A stretch of DNA of 64,000 bases from positions 4,910,084 through 4,974,083 of the forward strand of contig NZ_CP012334.1 of assembly GCF_001704295.1 (NCBI RefSeq), written 5' to 3'. The notes beneath the pieces are model-generated. The model was given only the letters and a program-made list of their open reading frames with translations. It ran no database searches and had not been told where the DNA came from. This document shows, piece after piece, positions 53,441-62,460 of the stretch. A program made the translations under genes and the position numbers. Every line of letters begins with the position of its first letter. Positions within the stretch are counted from its first letter, which is position 1. Source of the DNA: Bordetella sp. H567 (GTDB lineage Bacteria; Pseudomonadota; Gammaproteobacteria; Burkholderiales; Burkholderiaceae_B).

Positions 53441-55027
53441 GTGACCGATATCTCCGCCCGCCGCCTTGCCCGCCTGGACGCCAACCGGGATCTGCTTACC
53501 CGCACCCTGCGCGGCATAGAAAAAGAGGGCCTGCGGATCGATGCCGGCGGCCAGTTGGCGCGTACCCCGCATCCGGCCGCGCTGGGTTCGGCGCTGACCA
53601 ACGAGCACGTCACCACCGACTATTCCGAGGCCTTGCTGGAGTTGATCACCGGCACGCAGGACAACGTCGCCGGGCTGATCGGCGAACTGGAAGACATCCA
53701 TCGCTTCGTCTATGCCAACCTGGACGGCGAACTCATCTGGAACCAGTCCATGCCCGCCGCGCTGCCGGACGAGGCCCACATTCCCATTGCCTGGTACGGT
53801 ACGTCCAATACCGGCATGCTCAAGCACGTCTACCGGCGCGGCCTGGCCCACCGCTACGGCAAGACCATGCAGTGCATCGCCGGCGTGCACTACAACTTTT
53901 CGCTGGACGATCGCATCTGGAGCCTGCTGGAACAGCCTGGCGCCACCGACCAGGAGCGCCGCTCCGCCGGCTACATCAGCCTGATCCGCAATTTCACGCG
54001 CTATTCCTGGCTGCTGATGTACCTGTTCGGCGCCGCGCCGGCCCTGTCCAAGGACTTCCTGCGCGGCCGCGAACATCCCCTGCAATCGCTGGACGGCGAC
54101 ACGCTGTACCTGCCGCACGCCACCAGCCTGCGCATGGGAGACCTGGGCTACCACAACCCGGCGCAGTCGCAGCTCAAGCCCTGCTACAACGATCTATCCA
54201 CCTTCCTGCAGCGGCTATACGCCGCCGTCACCATGCCATGGCCAGCGTACGAGGCCATCGGCACGCATCGCGACGGCGAATGGATCCAGCTGAACACCAA
54301 CATCCTGCAGATCGAAAACGAGTACTACTCGAGCATCCGCCCGAAACGCGCCACCGGACGCTGCGAACGGCCGATCACCGCGCTGGCCGAACGCGGCGTG
54401 CAATACGTCGAAGTGCGCTGCCTGGACATCGATCCCTTCGAACCGGTGGGCATCGCGGCCCAGACCGCGCGTTTCGTTGATGCCTTCCTGCTGTTCTGCG
54501 CAACCACCGACAGCCCCTACTTCGACGATGCCGGGTTCTGTAGCAACAGCGCCAGCAACTTCAACCGCGTGGTCAACGAAGGCCGCAAGCCGGGCCTGGA
54601 GCTGCTGCGCGAGGGCGCGCCCATCGCGCTGCCGCTGTGGGGCAAGGAACTGCTGGACCGCATCGTCCCCTATGCCGAGCTGCTGGACGCGGCCTACGGC
54701 GGACAGGCATACCGGCAGGCCGTTGCCGCGCAAGCGGGCAAGCTGGACGAACCGCAATCCACGCCCTCGGCGCGGCTGCTGGACGAACTGAAGCGCAACG
54801 GCGCCAGCTTCCTGGAATACACGCTGGCACAAAGCCGCGGCCACGCGCAGTCCCTGCTGGACACGCCCTTGGGCGCGGACAAGGCGGCCTCGTACGCGGA
54901 CAAGGCCCGTGCATCGCTGGCGGAACAGGCGGCCATCGAGGCTGGCGATACGATCGATTTCGAGACCTATGTGTCACGCTACCACCAGGCGCTGAAGCCG
55001 CCCTCCTGTGCCGTTCCGCGCGCATGA
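53441..55027 (+). CDS. gshA: glutamate-cysteine ligase
   Basis: 528 residues, the proteobacterial GshA type. The N-terminus has the family RGIEKEGLRIDAGGQLA, the active-site region TNEHVTTDYSEALLELITG and NQSMPAALPDE. VQYVEVRCLDIDPFEPVGI lies further on. It joins Glu and Cys, the first step of glutathione synthesis; the zeta-GST at 9604 is a glutathione user in the same window. Start is GTG 53441. Confidence 0.93.
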   Translation: MTDISARRLARLDANRDLLTRTLRGIEKEGLRIDAGGQLARTPHPAALGSALTNEHVTTDYSEALLELITGTQDNVAGLIGELEDIHRFVYANLDGELIWNQSMPAALPDEAHIPIAWYGTSNTGMLKHVYRRGLAHRYGKTMQCIAGVHYNFSLDDRIWSLLEQPGATDQERRSAGYISLIRNFTRYSWLLMYLFGAAPALSKDFLRGREHPLQSLDGDTLYLPHATSLRMGDLGYHNPAQSQLKPCYNDLSTFLQRLYAAVTMPWPAYEAIGTHRDGEWIQLNTNILQIENEYYSSIRPKRATGRCERPITALAERGVQYVEVRCLDIDPFEPVGIAAQTARFVDAFLLFCATTDSPYFDDAGFCSNSASNFNRVVNEGRKPGLELLREGAPIALPLWGKELLDRIVPYAELLDAAYGGQAYRQAVAAQAGKLDEPQSTPSARLLDELKRNGASFLEYTLAQSRGHAQSLLDTPLGADKAASYADKARASLAEQAAIEAGDTIDFETYVSRYHQALKPPSCAVPRA

Positions 55028-55160
55028 GCACCAGCCGGCGTACGGCGCGGCAGCGGCGATGCAAGGCGCCACGACGTTGCAACACGACGCCGGTATGATG
55101 TAGCGGACGGTGCCGGACAGCCCCTACCGGCGTGCCGGCATCCTACCCGCGAGGACTTCC

Positions 55161-55712
55161 ATGCATCTTCGGGCCTGCATCGCGTACGTGTGCGTGGCCG
55201 GCCTGGGCGCCGCGATACCGGTGCGGGCCGCCCAGCCCGCCGACCCCTTGCCGGTTTCCTCCGTGGACCTGCGCAGCTATCTGGGCAAATGGTACGAAAT
55301 CGCCCGGCTGCCCCGCTTCTACCAGCGTTATTGCGTCGGCGACAGCATCGCCCTGTATTCCATCCGGGACGAGCATACGATCAACGTCGAAAACAGCTGC
55401 CGCACCAAGGACGGCGATATTCGCACGGCGCATGGCACGGCGCGGCCCGTACCCGGCAGCAATAACGCCAAGCTGGAAGTCACCTTCCTGCCGCCCTTCA
55501 CCGGGGATTACTGGATCCTGGGGCTGGCACCGGATTACAGCTGGTCCGTGGTCGGCTCGCCCGGTCGCAAGTCGCTCTGGATACTCTCGCGCACGCCGCG
55601 GCTGTCGCCCGCCGATCTGGACCAGGCCAGATCGATCGCGCGGACCCAAGGCTATCCGGTCGACAAGCTCATCTATACGCCGCAGAGCGACGCCAAATCA
55701 GGCGCTCAATAG
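55161..55712 (+). CDS. secreted bacterial lipocalin (Blc-like)
   Basis: 183 residues. A signal peptide (MHLRACIAYVCVAGLGAAIP, cleavage near VRA) is followed by the lipocalin GxW motif SYLGKWYEIARLPRFYQ and the second family motif region GDYWILGLAPDYSWSVVGSP with RKSLWILSRTPRL. There is no lipobox Cys at the mature N-terminus, so it appears soluble periplasmic rather than lipidated as E. coli Blc. Such proteins bind fatty acids or lysophospholipids. ATG 55161 has gagg upstream. Confidence 0.87.
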   Translation: MHLRACIAYVCVAGLGAAIPVRAAQPADPLPVSSVDLRSYLGKWYEIARLPRFYQRYCVGDSIALYSIRDEHTINVENSCRTKDGDIRTAHGTARPVPGSNNAKLEVTFLPPFTGDYWILGLAPDYSWSVVGSPGRKSLWILSRTPRLSPADLDQARSIARTQGYPVDKLIYTPQSDAKSGAQ

Positions 55713-55998
55713 GCGCGGTCTAGGCCGTCGGGTGGATCGGCTCCGGGTTAGTCCGGGCCTTCAGGCAATTGTCAACAGACGAGCATGCGCGTGTAATTCC
55801 AGATAGGGATGCCCGCGCACGACAAAACACAACAACACCACAAGAAAACAGCAGGGGGTCTCGGAACGCTGCAGTCCACGCGCGTGGTGCGGCGTTGGCG
55901 CCGCCCGAGCACCGCGAAACAGCGGACGGCAGAGCACGGTTGGGAAGTCGGGTTCCATACAAAACGATGGTCCTCAAGCAGCCAACAGGAGACATGCC

Positions 55999-57120
55999 AT
56001 GCAACGCCAGACTCGTTCACGCCGCAAATTTCTATCGGGGGCCACGGCGGCGGCGGGCGTCGCCGCCCTGGGATTTCCCGCGATCGCCCCCGCGCAAGCG
56101 CCGATCACCTTCCGCTTCCAGAGTACCTGGCCGTCCAAGGACATCTTTCACGAATTCGCCCAGGACTACGCCCGCAAGGTCAACGAAATGGCGGGCGGCC
56201 AGTTGCGCATCGAAGTCCTGCCGGCCGGGGCGGTCGTCAAGGCCTTCGACCTGCTGGACGCGGTATCCGCCGGGACGCTGGATGGTGGCCATGGTGTGGT
56301 CGCCTATTGGTACGGAAAGAACACCGCCGTCGCGCTGTGGGGATCGGGCCCGGCCTTCGGCATGGACGCCAACATGCTGCTCGCCTGGCATGAATACGGC
56401 GGCGGCAAGGACCTGCTGGAGGAAATCCAGAAGGCCATGGGCGTGAACGTGGTGTCGCTGATGTACGGGCCGATGCCGACGCAGCCCTTCGGCTGGTTCA
56501 AGAAGCCAATAACCCGGGTGGAGGAAATGAAAGGGATCAAGTTCCGCACTGTCGGGCTGGCCATCGACATGTACACGGCCATGGGCGCGGCGGTGAACGC
56601 CCTGCCCGGCGGCGAAATCGTCCCGGCGCTCGATCGCGGGCTGCTGGACGGCGCCGAGTTCAACAACGCATCGTCCGACCTGGCGTTGGGCTTTGCCGAC
56701 GTTTCCAAGGTGTGCATGCTGCAAAGCTTCCACCAGAGCGCCGAGCAGTTCGAGATCCTGTTCAACAAGGACAAGTACAACACCCTGCCCGATCACCTGA
56801 AGCATCTGCTGCGCTACGCGGCGCAGGCGTCCAGCGCCGACATGTCGTGGAAAGCCGCGAACCGCTATTCCCAGGACTATCTGGTTCTGCAGAACGAGCG
56901 CAAGGTCAAGTTCTACAAAACACCGGACGCGATCCTGCAGCAGCAGCTGAAGATCTGGGATGAGATGATCGAGCGGCGCTCCGCGGAAAACCCCTTGTTC
57001 AAGAAGGTGCTGGATTCGCAAAGGGCCTTTGCCCAGCGCGCCGGCAAATGGCAGGGCGATACGCAGGTGAATTTCCGCATGGCCTACAACCACTACTTCG
57101 CAGCGCCCTCCAAGGCGTGA
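55999..57120 (+). CDS. TRAP transporter substrate-binding protein, DctP family, Tat signal
   Basis: 373 residues. The N-terminus TRSRRKFLSGATAAAGVAAL is a twin-arginine signal with cleavage near AQA (about 34). The DctP-type fold follows: ITFRFQSTWPSKDIFHEFAQ, AGGQLRIEVLPAGAVVKAFD, GIKFRTVGLAIDMYTAMGAA and GLLDGAEFNNASSD. It delivers an organic anion to the DctQM permease encoded next. The 286 nt upstream contain no other gene I can support. Ligand unknown; the subtype resembles those for 2-oxo or aromatic/hydroxy acids but this is not decisive. Confidence 0.9.
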   Translation: MQRQTRSRRKFLSGATAAAGVAALGFPAIAPAQAPITFRFQSTWPSKDIFHEFAQDYARKVNEMAGGQLRIEVLPAGAVVKAFDLLDAVSAGTLDGGHGVVAYWYGKNTAVALWGSGPAFGMDANMLLAWHEYGGGKDLLEEIQKAMGVNVVSLMYGPMPTQPFGWFKKPITRVEEMKGIKFRTVGLAIDMYTAMGAAVNALPGGEIVPALDRGLLDGAEFNNASSDLALGFADVSKVCMLQSFHQSAEQFEILFNKDKYNTLPDHLKHLLRYAAQASSADMSWKAANRYSQDYLVLQNERKVKFYKTPDAILQQQLKIWDEMIERRSAENPLFKKVLDSQRAFAQRAGKWQGDTQVNFRMAYNHYFAAPSKA

Positions 57121-57178
57121 CCGGATGCGCCACGGGTTCATTGCGCCATGACATGACCGCAGGAGGCTTGCCTTTCCC

Positions 57179-57802
57179 ATGATGGCCTTCATCCGTTTCG
57201 TCGACCGGCTGTCGACCGCCGTGGGAAAGGCGTTTGCCTGGCTCATCGTGGCGCTGACCGTGCACGTCTGCTGGGAAGTAATGGCGCGCTACCTGTTCCA
57301 TCGTCCCAGCGCGTGGGCCTTCGATATGCAGGTGATGTACTACGGCGTCATGTTCATGATGTCGGGCGCCTACACGCTGGCGAAGAACGGCCATGTGCGC
57401 GGGGACATCCTCTACGGCTTTCTGCGCCCGCGCGTTCAGGCGGGACTGGACCTGGCACTGTACATCGTGTTCTTCGTGCCGGGCGTCACCGCGCTGGTGT
57501 GGGCTGGCTGGTACTACGCAGGCGAATCCATCGCTATCCGCGAGCATTCGTCGCTGATGGCCAATGGCCCGCCGATCTACCCCTTCAAGGTCTTCATCCC
57601 CATCGCCGGCGCCTTCCTGCTGCTGCAAGGCATCGCGGAGATCTGCCGCTGCGTGCTGTGCCTGCGCCACGGCGCCTGGCCGCGCCGCGCCGACGATGTC
57701 GAGGAAGTCGACGTCGACAAGCTGAAGGAAATGGTGCAGGTCAAGGACGAAGACATCGCCGAACTGGACCGCTACGCCACCGGGCAGGGAAACCGCTCAT
57801 GA
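57179..57802 (+). CDS. TRAP transporter small permease DctQ
   Basis: 207 residues with four membrane helices: AFAWLIVALTVHVCWEVMARY, MQVMYYGVMFMMSGAYTLAK, ALYIVFFVPGVTALVWAGWY and VFIPIAGAFLLLQGIAEICR, the DctQ pattern. A charged tail of about 40 residues follows. The start is ATG 57179 or the adjacent 57182. The stop overlaps the DctM start by 4 nt (ATGA). Confidence 0.9.
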   Translation: MMAFIRFVDRLSTAVGKAFAWLIVALTVHVCWEVMARYLFHRPSAWAFDMQVMYYGVMFMMSGAYTLAKNGHVRGDILYGFLRPRVQAGLDLALYIVFFVPGVTALVWAGWYYAGESIAIREHSSLMANGPPIYPFKVFIPIAGAFLLLQGIAEICRCVLCLRHGAWPRRADDVEEVDVDKLKEMVQVKDEDIAELDRYATGQGNRS

Positions 57803-59844
57803 AGACCAACAGGGCGCTCTGGTTCGGCTATTCCTGCATCGGCATCATCGTGGCGATGATCGCCTTCCTGACGCCATGGGGCAGCCTGACGTCGGCGCAT
57901 ATCGGCCTGCTGATGCTGGCCCTGATCGTCGTCGCGATCATGCTGGGGTTTCCCACGGCGTTCACGCTGATGGGCATGGGCGTGCTGTTCACGTTCTTTT
58001 CCTACTCCATGCAAGGCGACGGCTTCACGCTGCGCGCGGTAAAGCAGACGCTGGATCTGATGGTGCAGCGGGCCTATGCCACCATGACCAACGAGTCGCT
58101 GATTTCCATTCCGCTGTTCGTGTTCATGGGTTACCTGGTCGAGCGGGCCAACCTGATCGAAAAGCTGTTCCGCTCCATGCACCTGGCGCTGGCCCGCCTG
58201 CCCGGTGCGCTGGCGGTGGCCACGCTGGTCACCTGCGCGATCTTCGCCACGGCGACCGGGATCGTCGGCGCGGTGGTGACCCTGATGGGGCTGCTGGCGA
58301 TGCCGGCCATGCTGAAGGCCGGATACAGCGTCAGGCTGACGGCCGGTTCCATCACCGCCGGCGGCTGCCTGGGCATCCTGATCCCACCCTCCGTGATGTT
58401 GATCGTCTACGGCGCGACCACGGGCGTGTCGGTGGTGCAGCTGTACGCGGGCGCCCTCTTTCCCGGCATCATGCTAGCGGGGCTTTATATCGTGTACGTG
58501 ATCCTGGTGTCCGCGCTTAAGCCCGCCCTGGCGCCCCCGCTGCCCGTCGACGAACGTCGCATTCCCCTGCCGGAGGACGCCGCGCGGGTAGCGCGGGCGC
58601 AGCCCGGCAATGCGATGGCCGGCTTGCTGACCGCGCTGTTCCAGCCGCGCGCGGGATCGGCCGCCGCCTCGCGGCTTTTCCTGTGGACCCATCTGGCGGT
58701 GGCCTTGGCCCCGCTGGCGCTGTTCGCGATCGTCATGGGCACCGTGCACCAGATGGTAACGACACCCGCGGCCATCTATGACATCCCGGAGGAACTGCGG
58801 CTGGGATCGGCCGAAGGGACGACCGATGCAGGCAGCCTGGCCGAGCCCGGCGGGTTGGCGGAACCGCCCGGCGCGGGTGGCTTGGCAGAACCTCCCGTGG
58901 CATTGGCCGACCCTTCCGCAACATTGGCCGAGCCGCCAGTCGCATCAGCACAGTCACCAACGGCGGATGGACTTGCTGAACCGCCGGCGGTGGGCAAACC
59001 GGACCAGGGTGCGGGTGCCGCCCATGCCGCACCGCCTGGCCGCGCCCCGGCGCAGACGGCCGGCGCGCCATCCGGCGATGCCGAGCGCCTGGCGGCACCT
59101 GGGGGCTATTGGATCGGATTCGCCATATGCGCCGCGATCGTCGCCGGCTTTTATCTGACGTTGAACTGGCAGCGCCTGCTGCTCTTCCGCCTGCTGATGG
59201 AATCGTTCTTCCCCCTGGCCATCATGATCGCCGCGGTGCTGGGCTCGATCACCTTCGGCCTGGCCACGCCCAGCGAAGCCGCCGCGATGGGCGCGCTGGG
59301 CGGCGCCCTGCTTGCCCTGGCCTATCGTCGGCTGAACATGCCGATGCTGAAGGAATCGGTCTACCTGACCGCCAAAACCACCGCCATGGTGTGCTGGCTG
59401 TTCGTCGGCTCGTCGATATTCTCGGCCGCCTTCGCCCTGCTGGGCGGCCAGGCCATCGTCGAGTCCTGGGTGCTGTCGCTGGGCCTGGGCAAGCTGCAAT
59501 TCCTGCTCCTGGCGCAGGTCATTATTTTCCTGCTGGGCTGGCCGCTGGAATGGACGGAGATCATCGTGATCTTCATGCCCATCTTCGTTCCGCTGCTGAC
59601 GGCGTTCGACATCGACCCCCTGTTCTTCGGCCTGCTGGTCGCGCTGAACCTGCAGACCGCCTTCCTGTCGCCGCCGGTCGCGATGTCGGCCTTCTACCTG
59701 AAGGGCGTGGCGCCACGGCACGTCACCCTGAACCAGATATTCCTTGGCATGATGCCGTTCATGGGCATACAGATCCTTGCCATCCTGTTGCTGTACGCCT
59801 TCCCGGGCATCGGCCTGTGGCTGCCCAAACTGCTGTACGACTGA
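57799..59844 (+). CDS. TRAP transporter large permease DctM with a proline-rich insert
   Basis: 681 residues, against about 430 for ordinary DctM. The N-terminal half has DctM features (MLGFPTAFTLMGMGVLFTFF, GATTGVSVVQLYAGALFPGI, GCLGILIPPSVMLIVYGATT). Between two membrane segments, about residues 325-435, is a soluble low-complexity insert with LAEPPVALADPS-type repeats. The transporter core then resumes (ATPSEAAAMGALGGALLALA, LGWPLEWTEIIVIFMPIFVP, LSPPVAMSAFYLKGVAPRHV). It drives Na+-coupled uptake with DctQ and DctP. Overlaps dctQ by 4 nt. Confidence 0.9.
   Translation: MKTNRALWFGYSCIGIIVAMIAFLTPWGSLTSAHIGLLMLALIVVAIMLGFPTAFTLMGMGVLFTFFSYSMQGDGFTLRAVKQTLDLMVQRAYATMTNESLISIPLFVFMGYLVERANLIEKLFRSMHLALARLPGALAVATLVTCAIFATATGIVGAVVTLMGLLAMPAMLKAGYSVRLTAGSITAGGCLGILIPPSVMLIVYGATTGVSVVQLYAGALFPGIMLAGLYIVYVILVSALKPALAPPLPVDERRIPLPEDAARVARAQPGNAMAGLLTALFQPRAGSAAASRLFLWTHLAVALAPLALFAIVMGTVHQMVTTPAAIYDIPEELRLGSAEGTTDAGSLAEPGGLAEPPGAGGLAEPPVALADPSATLAEPPVASAQSPTADGLAEPPAVGKPDQGAGAAHAAPPGRAPAQTAGAPSGDAERLAAPGGYWIGFAICAAIVAGFYLTLNWQRLLLFRLLMESFFPLAIMIAAVLGSITFGLATPSEAAAMGALGGALLALAYRRLNMPMLKESVYLTAKTTAMVCWLFVGSSIFSAAFALLGGQAIVESWVLSLGLGKLQFLLLAQVIIFLLGWPLEWTEIIVIFMPIFVPLLTAFDIDPLFFGLLVALNLQTAFLSPPVAMSAFYLKGVAPRHVTLNQIFLGMMPFMGIQILAILLLYAFPGIGLWLPKLLYD
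58803..59100. repeat. low-complexity LAEPP repeat region in dctM
   Basis: Imperfect repeats of roughly 18-36 nt on ttggcggaaccgcc / ttggccgagccgcc encode GLAEPPGAGG, GLAEPPVA, TLAEPPVA and GLAEPPAV, followed by an Ala/Pro/Gly-rich run. In-frame length change would alter only the cytosolic or periplasmic loop. Confidence 0.6.
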
Positions 59845-59857
59845 AGCGGAGATGCAC

Positions 59858-60259
59858 ATGAAGCCGTATCCCACGAAGCTGTATCGCGCCATCGGCACCG
59901 TCATCGCGGCGCTTGCATTGCCGGTGCTGTTCTCGGCAACGGCCAACGCCCATCACGGCTGGTCCTGGGCCGACACGGACCAGATCAAGCTGACCGGCGT
60001 GGTAAAGAAAGTCGTGATCGCGCCGCCTCATCCCTACCTGGACGTGCAAACAGCCAACGACGGATTGTGGCGCGTCGAGCTGGGCAATCCCACGCAAACA
60101 CGGGAGTCCGGTTTCGACGAGCGGTCCGCCAAGGTCGACCAAACCATCATCGCGGTCGGCAACCGGGCCAAGGATCACGCCGAAAAGCGCATGAAGGCCG
60201 TGCAGGTCTCCGTCGGCGGCAAGACCTATGACATCTATCCCGAACGGATCCAGCGATGA
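59858..60259 (+). CDS. DUF6152-type exported protein
   Basis: 133 residues. Signal peptide (AIGTVIAALALPVLFSATA, cleavage after ANA), then AHHGWSWADTDQIKLTGVVK and PPHPYLDVQTANDGLWRVEL, the pattern of the DUF6152 family of small periplasmic proteins of unknown function. ATG 59858 is favoured over 59852 by the ggag six bases upstream. It follows dctM by 13 nt and overlaps the next gene by 4 nt, so it belongs to the TRAP transcript. Confidence 0.78.
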   Translation: MKPYPTKLYRAIGTVIAALALPVLFSATANAHHGWSWADTDQIKLTGVVKKVVIAPPHPYLDVQTANDGLWRVELGNPTQTRESGFDERSAKVDQTIIAVGNRAKDHAEKRMKAVQVSVGGKTYDIYPERIQR

Positions 60260-60735
60260 ATCTGGACGCCTTCGTGCAGTGGGTGGCCGGGTTGCCGCCC
60301 GCTGTATTCCTGCGCAACTCGTCCATTGGCTATCTGCTGGTCAATGCCGCGCATATCGCGGCGCTGGGCATACTGGTGGGTTCGATCACGGCGCTGGACC
60401 TGCGTCTGCTATGGTCGCGCGGCACGGTGCCGCTGCGTGAGTTCGGCCCTTATCTTTCGAACCTGGCAGCAGTCGCCTTGGGCTTCGCGGTCATCACCGG
60501 CCTGCTGCTCTTCTCGGTGAAGGCCGATGAGTACGTCCGCAACTGGGCCTTCCTGGTCAAGGTGGTGGTGGTCGGACTGGGGATCGTGAACGCCGTGTGG
60601 CTGCATGCGGGGCCGCACTGGCGGCGCGCGCTGCGGGAACCGCAGATCCCGCGCGCGCTGCGCATGCATGCGGCAGCGTCCCTGCTGTTCTGGCTGAGCG
60701 CCATCGTCGCGGGACGCTGGATCGGCTTTCTGTAG
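60256..60735 (+). CDS. small integral membrane protein (DUF6644-like)
   Basis: 159 residues with about four helices: SSIGYLLVNAAHIAALGILV, LSNLAAVALGFAVITGLLLF, WAFLVKVVVVGLGIVNAVWL and the C-terminal AAASLLFWLSAIVAGRWIGF. His residues near helix ends are compatible with a haem or metal role, but this is speculation. It overlaps the DUF6152 gene by 4 nt and converges on leuB with a 6-nt gap. Function unknown; linked to the TRAP operon only by position. Confidence 0.75.
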   Translation: MNLDAFVQWVAGLPPAVFLRNSSIGYLLVNAAHIAALGILVGSITALDLRLLWSRGTVPLREFGPYLSNLAAVALGFAVITGLLLFSVKADEYVRNWAFLVKVVVVGLGIVNAVWLHAGPHWRRALREPQIPRALRMHAAASLLFWLSAIVAGRWIGFL

Positions 60736-60741
60736 GGCCAG

Positions 60742-61818
60742 TCAACGGCTTTTCTTGACGGCCATCGCCACCGCGTCGCCCATCTCTTCCGTACCGACGC
60801 GCTGGCAGCCCGGCTGCATGATGTCCGGCGTGCGGTAGCCCTCCGCCAGCACCGCGCGCACGGCGGCTTCCACGCGGTCGGCATTGGCGGTCTGGTTGAA
60901 GGTGTAGCGCAGCATCATCGCCATGGACAGGATGGAGGCGATCGGATTGGCCAGGTTCTTGCCGGCGATGTCTGGCGCCGTGCCGTGCACCGGCTCGTAC
61001 AGGCCCTTCTGCCCGTAACTGAGCGACGCGGAGGGCAGCATGCCGATGGAGCCGGTCAACATGGCGGCGGCGTCCGACAGGATGTCGCCGAAGATATTGC
61101 CCGTGACCATCACATCGAACTGCTTGGGGTTGCGCATCAGCATCATCGCCGCGGCGTCGACGAACAAGTGCGTCAGCTCCACGTCGGGATATTCCTTGCC
61201 CACGTTCGTCACGACCTCGCGCCAAAGCTGCCCGACTTCCAGCACATTGGCCTTTTCCACGGAGCAGACCTTGCGGCGGCGGCCGCGCGCCGCCTTGAAC
61301 GCCACATGCGCGATGCGCTCGACTTCGGATTCGCTGTAGCGCATGGTGTTGTAGCCTTCGCGCTCGCCTTTTTCGTTCACGCGGATGCCGCGCGGTTCGC
61401 CGAAATAGGCATCGCCGTTCAGCTCGCGCATGATCAGCAGGTCCAGGCCCTCGATGACTTCCGGCTTCAGCGTGGACGCGTCGATCAATTCGGGAAACAG
61501 GAACACGGGACGGAAGTTGGCGAAGATCTCCAGTTCCTTGCGCAAGCGCAGCAGGCTGGCCCCCGGCCGCATCGCGTAAGGGATGGCCTCGTCGCCGGGG
61601 ATGCCGGCCGCGCCGAACAGGATGGCGTCGGCCTTGCGCGCGATCTCGGAGGTCGCGGCCGGCAGCGGATCGCCGGCGGCCTCGACACCCGCGCCGCCGA
61701 TGGCGGCTTCGACCAGTTCCAGGTTCGCGCTGGAACCCAGCACGGCATGCAACACCTTGACCGCCTGGGCGGTGACTTCCTTGCCGATGCCGTCGCCCGG
61801 CATGACTGCGATTTTCAT
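60742..61818 (-). CDS. leuB: 3-isopropylmalate dehydrogenase
   Basis: 358 residues, normal LeuB length. [20 protein letters not shown] opens it; [19 protein letters not shown], the substrate Arg region and the metal-binding [20 protein letters not shown] are present, with [18 protein letters not shown] near the end. It makes 2-oxoisocaproate in leucine synthesis. Last of leuCDB on the minus strand, 39 nt after leuD. Confidence 0.95.
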   Translation of the reverse strand: MKIAVMPGDGIGKEVTAQAVKVLHAVLGSSANLELVEAAIGGAGVEAAGDPLPAATSEIARKADAILFGAAGIPGDEAIPYAMRPGASLLRLRKELEIFANFRPVFLFPELIDASTLKPEVIEGLDLLIMRELNGDAYFGEPRGIRVNEKGEREGYNTMRYSESEVERIAHVAFKAARGRRRKVCSVEKANVLEVGQLWREVVTNVGKEYPDVELTHLFVDAAAMMLMRNPKQFDVMVTGNIFGDILSDAAAMLTGSIGMLPSASLSYGQKGLYEPVHGTAPDIAGKNLANPIASILSMAMMLRYTFNQTANADRVEAAVRAVLAEGYRTPDIMQPGCQRVGTEEMGDAVAMAVKKSR

Positions 61819-61857
61819 GGGTTTTCCTTCCGTTCCGTATTCAGGGATAAAGCGGGG

Positions 61858-62460
61858 CTAGGCGGCGGACGCATCGTGCTGCTGCTCAAAAGCGGCAATG
61901 CGGTCGCCCAGCGTCAGGGTGTAGTCCAGCTCGTCCATGCCTTCCAGCAGGCACTGCTTGGAAAAGGCATCGACCTGGAATGCGTGCGTACCGCCGTCCG
62001 GCACGGTCACGGTCTGCGACGCCAGGTCCACCGCGATGCGCACGCCCGGCTTGGCTTGCACCGCCTGCAGCAGCGACGCGACGGTGTCATCGGGCAGCAC
62101 GATGGGCAGCAGGCCGTTCTTCAGCGAATTCGAGAAAAAGATATCGCCGAAGCTGGGCGCGATGACGGCGCGCACGCCATAGTCGTACAAGGCCCACACC
62201 GCGTGCTCGCGCGACGAGCCGCAACCGAAATTGCGCTGCGCCACCACGATGCGCGCCGGCCGGTACGGCGGCTGGTTCAGGATGAAATCGGGGATCTCCG
62301 AACCGTCCTTGGCGAAGCGCAAGTCACGAAACAGGTAGGCGCCGAAGTCGTCGGTGCGGGGTTTTTGCAGATAGCGCGCCGGCACGATCTGGTCGGTATC
62401 GACATTGGACCGCGGGATGGGCAGCGCCACGGCATCGAGTCGTTGGAAGGCTTCCATCAT
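61858..62460 (-). CDS. leuD: 3-isopropylmalate dehydratase small subunit
   Basis: 200 residues. PIPRSNVDTDQIVPARYLQK and the swivel-domain FGCGSSREHAVWALYDYGVR are LeuD signatures. It forms the LeuCD isomerase. The start is one of two adjacent ATGs (62460 or 62457); the first overlaps the leuC stop by one base, so coupling is likely. Confidence 0.94.
   Translation of the reverse strand: MMEAFQRLDAVALPIPRSNVDTDQIVPARYLQKPRTDDFGAYLFRDLRFAKDGSEIPDFILNQPPYRPARIVVAQRNFGCGSSREHAVWALYDYGVRAVIAPSFGDIFFSNSLKNGLLPIVLPDDTVASLLQAVQAKPGVRIAVDLASQTVTVPDGGTHAFQVDAFSKQCLLEGMDELDYTLTLGDRIAAFEQQHDASAA

Noticed and set aside
55713-55998. Small genes in the gap before the TRAP operon
   Set aside because: Overlapping frames exist on both strands, but none has a ribosome site, domain or codon pattern that stands out.
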